NCBI GenBank assembly: GCA_921293015.1
Contig: OV121088.1
Span: 4,916,382-4,980,381 of the forward strand
From: Phorcus lineatus
Lineage: Eukaryota > Mollusca > Gastropoda > Trochida > Trochidae
Direction of reading: 5' to 3'
DNA length: 64,000 nucleotides
Below the pieces are notes generated by a model, which had not been told where the DNA came from, made no database searches, and worked only from the letters and a program-made list of their open reading frames with translations. Below are positions 57,959-64,000 of this stretch, piece by piece. A program made the position numbers and the translations under genes. Every line of letters begins with the position of its first letter. The stretch's first letter is position 1.

Positions 57959-59466
57959 AATGTGCACCGGTATTACACTAGTTTAATATCGCTTCATAAA
58001 TATTACACTGCGGTATCGTACACGGGCGAGTAATAAACAATGATTCTTCATCAATACTTACGATTGCATACGATTTTATAACAAATAGTTTGCAGAGAAA
58101 GTTTAAGATTGATTCTGTTTTGTTTTTAACTTTTGATTTTTGATCCAATGACTGAATGAAAACCTAGTCTTTGAAGTTCATCGCAGACATGAAACTTCAT
58201 TTGAGTTTCAAGATCACAGAGAGAGTGAGCCTTTAGAGCATTTCAAATGACGGTTGTCATACGAACTTTTAAATTTTACTCTCTAATGATTTGATGTGTA
58301 TTTCATTCGTTATCTAGATTCTTGTAGTGCAATTGTACCAAAGAATAAAAAAAACTAGAAAAACTTACATTTTCACCTAGTATATTAAGCAATAATTAGT
58401 TATTACATGACAAAAGTCATATGTAACCAAAACAGTTTGGAAAACAGGCCTTTTGCTGTCAATATCAAACTTGACGTAACCAAACAATGGGCTGCAACAT
58501 ACTCTATACTAGTACAACTGAGTGAAACATGTTAACTACCGGACAAGCAAAGATTAACACAGCATTGTAATAAATCGAATGAGACAACTCAAACAGACAA
58601 AAGTTTGCAGTAAAATAAACATTCATTACGTCTTTTAAGAAGTAAATTTCATTTAAAAATAAATAAACAGTTTAAAAAATATATGTTACGTGTCTACTGG
58701 TAGTGTAATTCCCAAAGAAGACCTTTTAGCAACTTACAGAAAAGTGTGTTCAGTACTAAAACGTTTTCACTTTGCTTACTGCTGTATGGTTTTAGTTCAC
58801 AGATTTTGTAAAAAGCTCAACGCCCATTATCTGGATGATCATATGGGCAGATAGTGAATGGTAAATTGATTAATGGTTATGGACTTTTTATACAACATCG
58901 AATCCGTCCAGGTGCAAGAAAAAGGCAGTTTAACATGCAATCAAAGTAAAGAAATAAAGCACTAACGTAACATCCAATAATGAAATGAGAGATACAATAT
59001 ATAGTTTGTCGGATAAATATTACAAACCTAACACAGACTCTTTCATTATGGACATACTCTATAGAAGAACAAAACACCTAATTATCCTTGGTTGGCAAGG
59101 GAAAGCGATCTTATGACGTTAGTAGTGACCTTAAACCTTTCAAAACGTCACGATATATCATCACTACTGGATGAATACAGGTCATGGTTACAGTGAATTA
59201 CAACACAAGTTGCAGTTGACTACTGACTTTCATTACTTAAAAGTTGATAAAAGAATTTTAGTCACTCTGTTGTGGTTTAAGTTCTAAAGTTCATCGGTGT
59301 CTACTTAAGTCAGGTAAAAAGTAGCCAGGTAAAAACATGTTGGTCCTATAGTTAAGTGCACGACTTAATAAGTTCAAATATTTGAGAACAAGTGGGTTGA
59401 TCAGTTCTCTTAAAGTCTCTTAAAATTTCCATTCACTTATAAAGACATCTTGAATGCAACATTTAA
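57959..59466. other. AT-rich non-coding stretch
   Basis: No supported feature. Confidence 0.45.
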
Positions 59467-59690
59467 TGATTGCTAAATCGTAAATGTATCGTATGTGAAC
59501 CTTTGGCCATAACAAGTCTGGCTATGGAGATAGGTTTAGTGGTATTAATTTAGTCCTTGTCATAAACACTCGATTCAATTCCACTGTAGGTCGCTTTCTT
59601 AATGCATATAAGATGCCCTATTGTTATGAGTTTTATCTGTTCTTATCTTACTTTTCTTCAAAAATGACTGATCCGTTTTTGGCTCCTTTC
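59467..59690 (+). repeat. Inverted duplicated block C, copy 2
   Basis: Inverted partner of 52050-52262, 7.2 kb away. Confidence 0.8.
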
Positions 59691-62600
59691 ACTGCATCAC
59701 ATTGGTACTAATCATGAGTCTCTTAAAAGGCCTCTGTAGTTATTTGTGTTTGGATTTCAGATGTGTATACGGAAAAATAGTCTAAAGCTGTGAGTGTGTT
59801 AAGTTTGTTGGAATTGCTTTACACATCATCCACAGATATTAAACGACGTTTCAAACATCACAGCCACTCATCGATACAGTATATGAGCATATCACACATA
59901 TCTTCCATATATGCAGGAAAACAATATGACTGCATATGTATCACATTAAATGTGTTGTAGAATGTTTTTCAATTTGTTGTTAGTTCAAACTTACGCCCTT
60001 GTATACCAATTTAAGCAAAAGTTATTTCATGCCACCTGTAAATCACGGTTTGTGCCCTTTTTTTACCTTTAACCTTATACTTGCAAAATCAACTTATGGT
60101 AATTCTTCTCGGGCTGCCGGCAAGTTCAGCTAGCGGCAAAATTGCCACACAAACTAGCTGTCAACTTTCAGAAAAAATCACAAGCAAGGATAACATATAA
60201 GGTATTGCTAAATAAGGCGTCTCTGTTCTGTAAGGTTGACTCAAAGTGCAAAGTTTACATTCAAACAAAGTTTACTTACATAACTGATACTTTCCAAACA
60301 ATAACTTTAGAAATGGCATAGCAACTTTGTTTGCAACCAATCAGGCACCTACAAACCTAGTCCGTGAAACTATCGTATTAGATGAGAGGTGATTTAACTA
60401 TGTTAGATGAGGATGGTGAATGGCGTGAATTATCCTAAGTTTCTTTGATGGATTTCCAGACTTTATAGAAGAACTCGAATTTAGCACTTGGTGTCCCTAA
60501 TCTTATTGTGGCCTATTTTGTCAGTAAGTTCACTTTTCCGCCTTTTAATAAATTCTAGTGCAAATATAATACCAGTTTTCTGTAAATATCATGTGATTTA
60601 TTTTTTTTGCTGGAGGAAATAAAGACAAATCTATATATAACATAGTGGGTTAGTACATTAAATAAGGATGTCTATAGGACAACACCTTGGAGATAATTCA
60701 TTACTATCTACCTCTCTCCATCTGTACACAGGCAGACTTTACACAATTCTCAATTGTTTTCCAAGAAAACGGTTTCATCTCGCTGTCACTGTTAGTGTCA
60801 TTCAGTCACACCTGAATTTCACGATATGTAAGTTTGCATTCAAATTGATCACAACAGTAATCAAGATGTTATTCATACTAAACATCTAACATATTCGTTC
60901 ATGCATGATACTAGGTAGAACCTTTCAAACACTACCAACGCAAAGTTTATGTTAAACCAGACTTTGATGATTTTTTGGAATAACAACTTATTAATTTGAA
61001 TCACGTTATTTTCACTTTTTGATATGAAAAGTATATATTGGTTTGGTCACTAATTAAAATTTGCAAAAAGTGAAACGTTTCAACGACAGTAAATACTTCA
61101 ATAAAAACACTCTGGCAATAGGCTTCACATATATGACTGCAATGATTAACGGAGTGCCTGTCACAACGACATGTATCAGGTATGAGCGCTGTATCAATTT
61201 TAATTTCATATTGGACGTATGTATTATGAACCTGAGTTAACGTGACTATGCTGACGTATCTGATGACAAACTGAAAACGATGGTAGTACGACTTTACAGT
61301 AACTCTTAATATAATAATAATATTGATAATTGTTTATTTTTTAATTGTAATACCTTAAGTTTTACAAATTGATTGTGGAGGTGCATCCGGCATTTGTTGA
61401 GATCGGCTGAAATATTGCATAAAAATCATGCATAAAACATAAATGAAATTATCTGAATTGGTCTGAATAGTTTTCTTAGGTTAGAGAGTGTACAGTTATT
61501 TTTAGCTGAAATATCACCTGCATACGGAAATGAAAAAAATCAAAGGGTAATAGTCAATTGCTTCTGCTTACGTCGATAGATAATTTTAGTCACTTCCAGT
61601 TCCAGGCTATAATTGTTTTTATATTAGAATATGGATAAGAATAAACTGCTATTTTATAAAAGCAAATATATGCGAGCTGAATATCAGTGTTATGATAGGA
61701 TAATCCTACGATGTTGCTTGCATGTAAAATTTATTTTCGAAATGGTGTGAGGTATTCTTAGAAGCGATCTTTCAGGCTTGGGCAGCAATTTAAGTCTGCC
61801 TGAAATTTATTTCAAAACAATTACAAAAGCAAATACAAAATACATTAAGAGCTACCAATTTGTCTAGAAAATTGCTTGTGACATTACCAGTTTTGCACCA
61901 ATATCATTAGAGGATAGGCAAATGTATCGCAACTATTTGTATGAGTAGATGTAACAACTGCAATTCCAAGAATAACATATACATGCAAGATATTCCTGAT
62001 ATATTCAGATACTTCAGATACATCAGATACATCAACATACATCAGATATGGTAATATCATTTTTTACTAATGCTGTTACCAAATAGACAAAGGTGTGGTA
62101 TTTATTTGTATATCTTATAAATGCAGATCCCAACAAAACTATACAATTGGATAAGCCATCAAAATATATCAGATATTTCGAAATAGTTGTAAACCTTTAT
62201 CGCTATTAATGGTATCCTTTTCGAGAAGTACTTACAGAAGATGAAAAGTACCCTTTAAAAGCTAACTGATTTAGCAGAGTAAAGGTTCCTATAAGGATTG
62301 AAAGCGTTAATATAACGTTGTTTAGTTATTGATAGTCATTCGCAATTATGGAAACTTGTCTAAATCATTTTGAGAATAAACTTTGAGTTACAATTATTCT
62401 TGGAAGTTAGTTTTAGATGAATGTGTGTTATATTTAGAATAAATAGCACGTAAATTAGTGTTTTGAAATATTTGTATCCAAAATAGCACATCTCTAAAAT
62501 CATGGAGCTTTTCTATAATAATATACTAGACTTGTTGAATTAATTCACTAAAATGCGAGCTGAATATATATCTTGAGCTTTAGAGACACTTAGATAGACA

Positions 62601-62871
62601 ATGAGACGGAACCTGTTTCATTGGAAAAATCTAGAGTATTATATGTTGTCTGTGTAAACATTTGTATGGAAATACATAATAATAATTAATAAAATTTATG
62701 ATTTATTCCATATCATTTCCTATAGAGTCGAAATAAGAAGAAGCCACGATGTTAGATAGATATATTTGCGTGACTGCCTCCAGTAATACAGATTGAAAAC
62801 ATAAACCATCATATCTTGATATCTTAGGAAAAATGGAAAAATATTTGCTTCCGCAAATCTAAGGGTTTGCT
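59691..62871. other. AT-rich non-coding stretch
   Basis: A GC-richer spot near 60105-60160 (GGCTGCCGGCAAG, CTAGCGGCAAAATTGCC) has no frame or recognisable repeat. A CATCAGATACAT-type short repeat lies at about 62010-62050. No genes are supported. Confidence 0.45.
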
Positions 62872-62913
62872 GGCGTTTAATAACACTGAATCCCGGAAAT
62901 TTTACAAACGCAA
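62872..62913 (+). repeat. Half copy of the fold-back element from 910-1070
   Basis: 62887-62913 is identical over 27 bases to the right arm at 1035-1061 (TGAATCCCGGAAATTTTACA ...), with weaker similarity upstream. The left arm is absent, so this copy cannot fold. Confidence 0.8.
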
Positions 62914-64000
62914 TATGTACATGTATCTTCTTTATGGGTACTAATCAAAAGGTACATTTCCTTCTTAGGAGTCAGGGTTTGATAAGAATAGTTTGAGTTC
63001 AATTTACTTTACGGAAGTTTGAACCTTTAAAAAATGTATAATTGGCAAGGACAATGAAACATTTCAGAAACGAAAGAAAAATCTTCTTTTATTACATTGG
63101 TACGGGAATATGAGCCTATTTCACATTTAAAGTTTTAGCTTTATATTGACGAAACGAGCAGCAACAATATATTATTCACTTGAAAAGGTGTTATTTCCTT
63201 ACTTTGATTCGTCCCATAAAAAGTGATGTCAGTTGTCATCTCTTTCATTTGTGTAATTGTAATTGCAAATAATTCAAAAACATCCTAACATGTAAACATC
63301 AAACACGATAACTAATGTTATTTAAGTTTCATTGCGTTAAGATGAAGCGTTAATCATTAATTGCAAACACTTTTAAGTTTACAAATTAGTAAGATATATA
63401 AGGTGAAACATTGATTAACCCTTTCATCAGGAAAGTGTTTGAGAATTGATTAAAACAGATTTATAGGGTTCAGGATTTTATAATTTAAATGAATTGTCCT
63501 AATTGCATGCAATGTAAAACCTCTCTGTTTGATCTCAAACACCAAAGAAACGTTAAAATAACACTAGGAGTAATTATCAGTTTTCTTCATTACTTTGTGA
63601 TTTAACAAATAGGGCAATTCTTGTTGACACAAAAGTCAAATATCGAACCTAGTCTTGTACTCCGTCTTGGACTGCAACTGCATATGATAATGCATAGTGT
63701 TTACATGACCTTTTTATTGATGGTAGCATCGATATAATGTTAAACTGTCTTTCAAGTTATATTGTGTCTTATGCTCTTTCATGTAAATGGTATATTGTTT
63801 TTAATTGCCGGTCTTCAAGAAAAATCTCTGAATTTCTGTGATCGATTCAATTCAATTCAATTAGCATTTTTTACAGATAACATTTCCAACACATGGATAG
63901 ATAATGATTTCATCACCATAAAAGTATTGAATAAATTGAATCAACTCACATTTACAATTGTTTTATAATGCATGTCATTATGTAAATGGTTCCATCTTTA
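62914..64000. other. AT-rich non-coding stretch
   Basis: A short ATTCA tandem lies at about 63843-63862. Nothing else is recognised up to the window end. Confidence 0.45.

Noticed and set aside
1-64000. CRISPR array, bacterial operon or prophage
   Set aside because: There are no regularly spaced direct repeats with unique spacers. Composition and LINE/SINE content are eukaryotic.

Overview
The window looks like animal nuclear DNA, about two-thirds A+T and almost free of long open frames. The evidence is APE-type LINEs, two tRNA-derived SINE families, Tc1 and mariner fossils, a solo LTR, AT and ATGT microsatellites, fold-back repeats and isolated exon-like segments. The style of the SINE and LINE tails and of the LTR end suggests a marine invertebrate, probably a gastropod mollusc. 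That guess is by resemblance only.

Layout. 0-8 kb: non-coding DNA with a 161-bp fold-back, a 229-bp inverted-repeat element holding telomere-like CCCTAA text, a degenerate 43-bp tandem array and an 86-bp hairpin. 8.2-9.7 kb: a dead Tc1-like transposon. 12.1-13.3 kb: a 584-bp tandem duplication, nearly identical between copies. 14.6-24 kb: SINE fragments, a candidate inverted-repeat element, two AT microsatellites and two exon-like segments on the minus strand (20255-20361 and about 23229-23334). 24.1-30.3 kb: a full-length LINE with two intact ORFs, inserted into the ORF of an older LINE on the opposite strand and flanked by a 10-bp target-site duplication. 31-42 kb: a 176-bp direct duplication, a complete SINE, a second SINE family whose tail matches a LINE 3' end 3 kb away, hairpins, and a candidate plus-strand terminal exon at 41776-41894. 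42-53 kb: diverged duplicated blocks and candidate exons at 45343, 48863 and 52740. 55-58 kb: an ATGT microsatellite, a mariner fossil, and a solo LTR with two heat-shock-element motifs just upstream of a TATA box and a perfect 58-bp palindrome. 58-64 kb: non-coding, with the inverted partner of a block at 52 kb and a half copy of the fold-back from 1 kb.

The genes that can be read as working are the two LINE proteins: ORF1 (coiled coil plus RNA-binding-like domain) and ORF2 (leader ending in a 2A-like ribosome-skipping motif, APE endonuclease, reverse transcriptase, C-terminal zinc knuckle). Host genes appear only as isolated exons, so the window is probably introns and intergenic DNA of several genes. 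The strongest unusual signals are the 2A motif in ORF2, the heat-shock-type promoter in the solo LTR, and the frame-preserving LINE-in-LINE nest.
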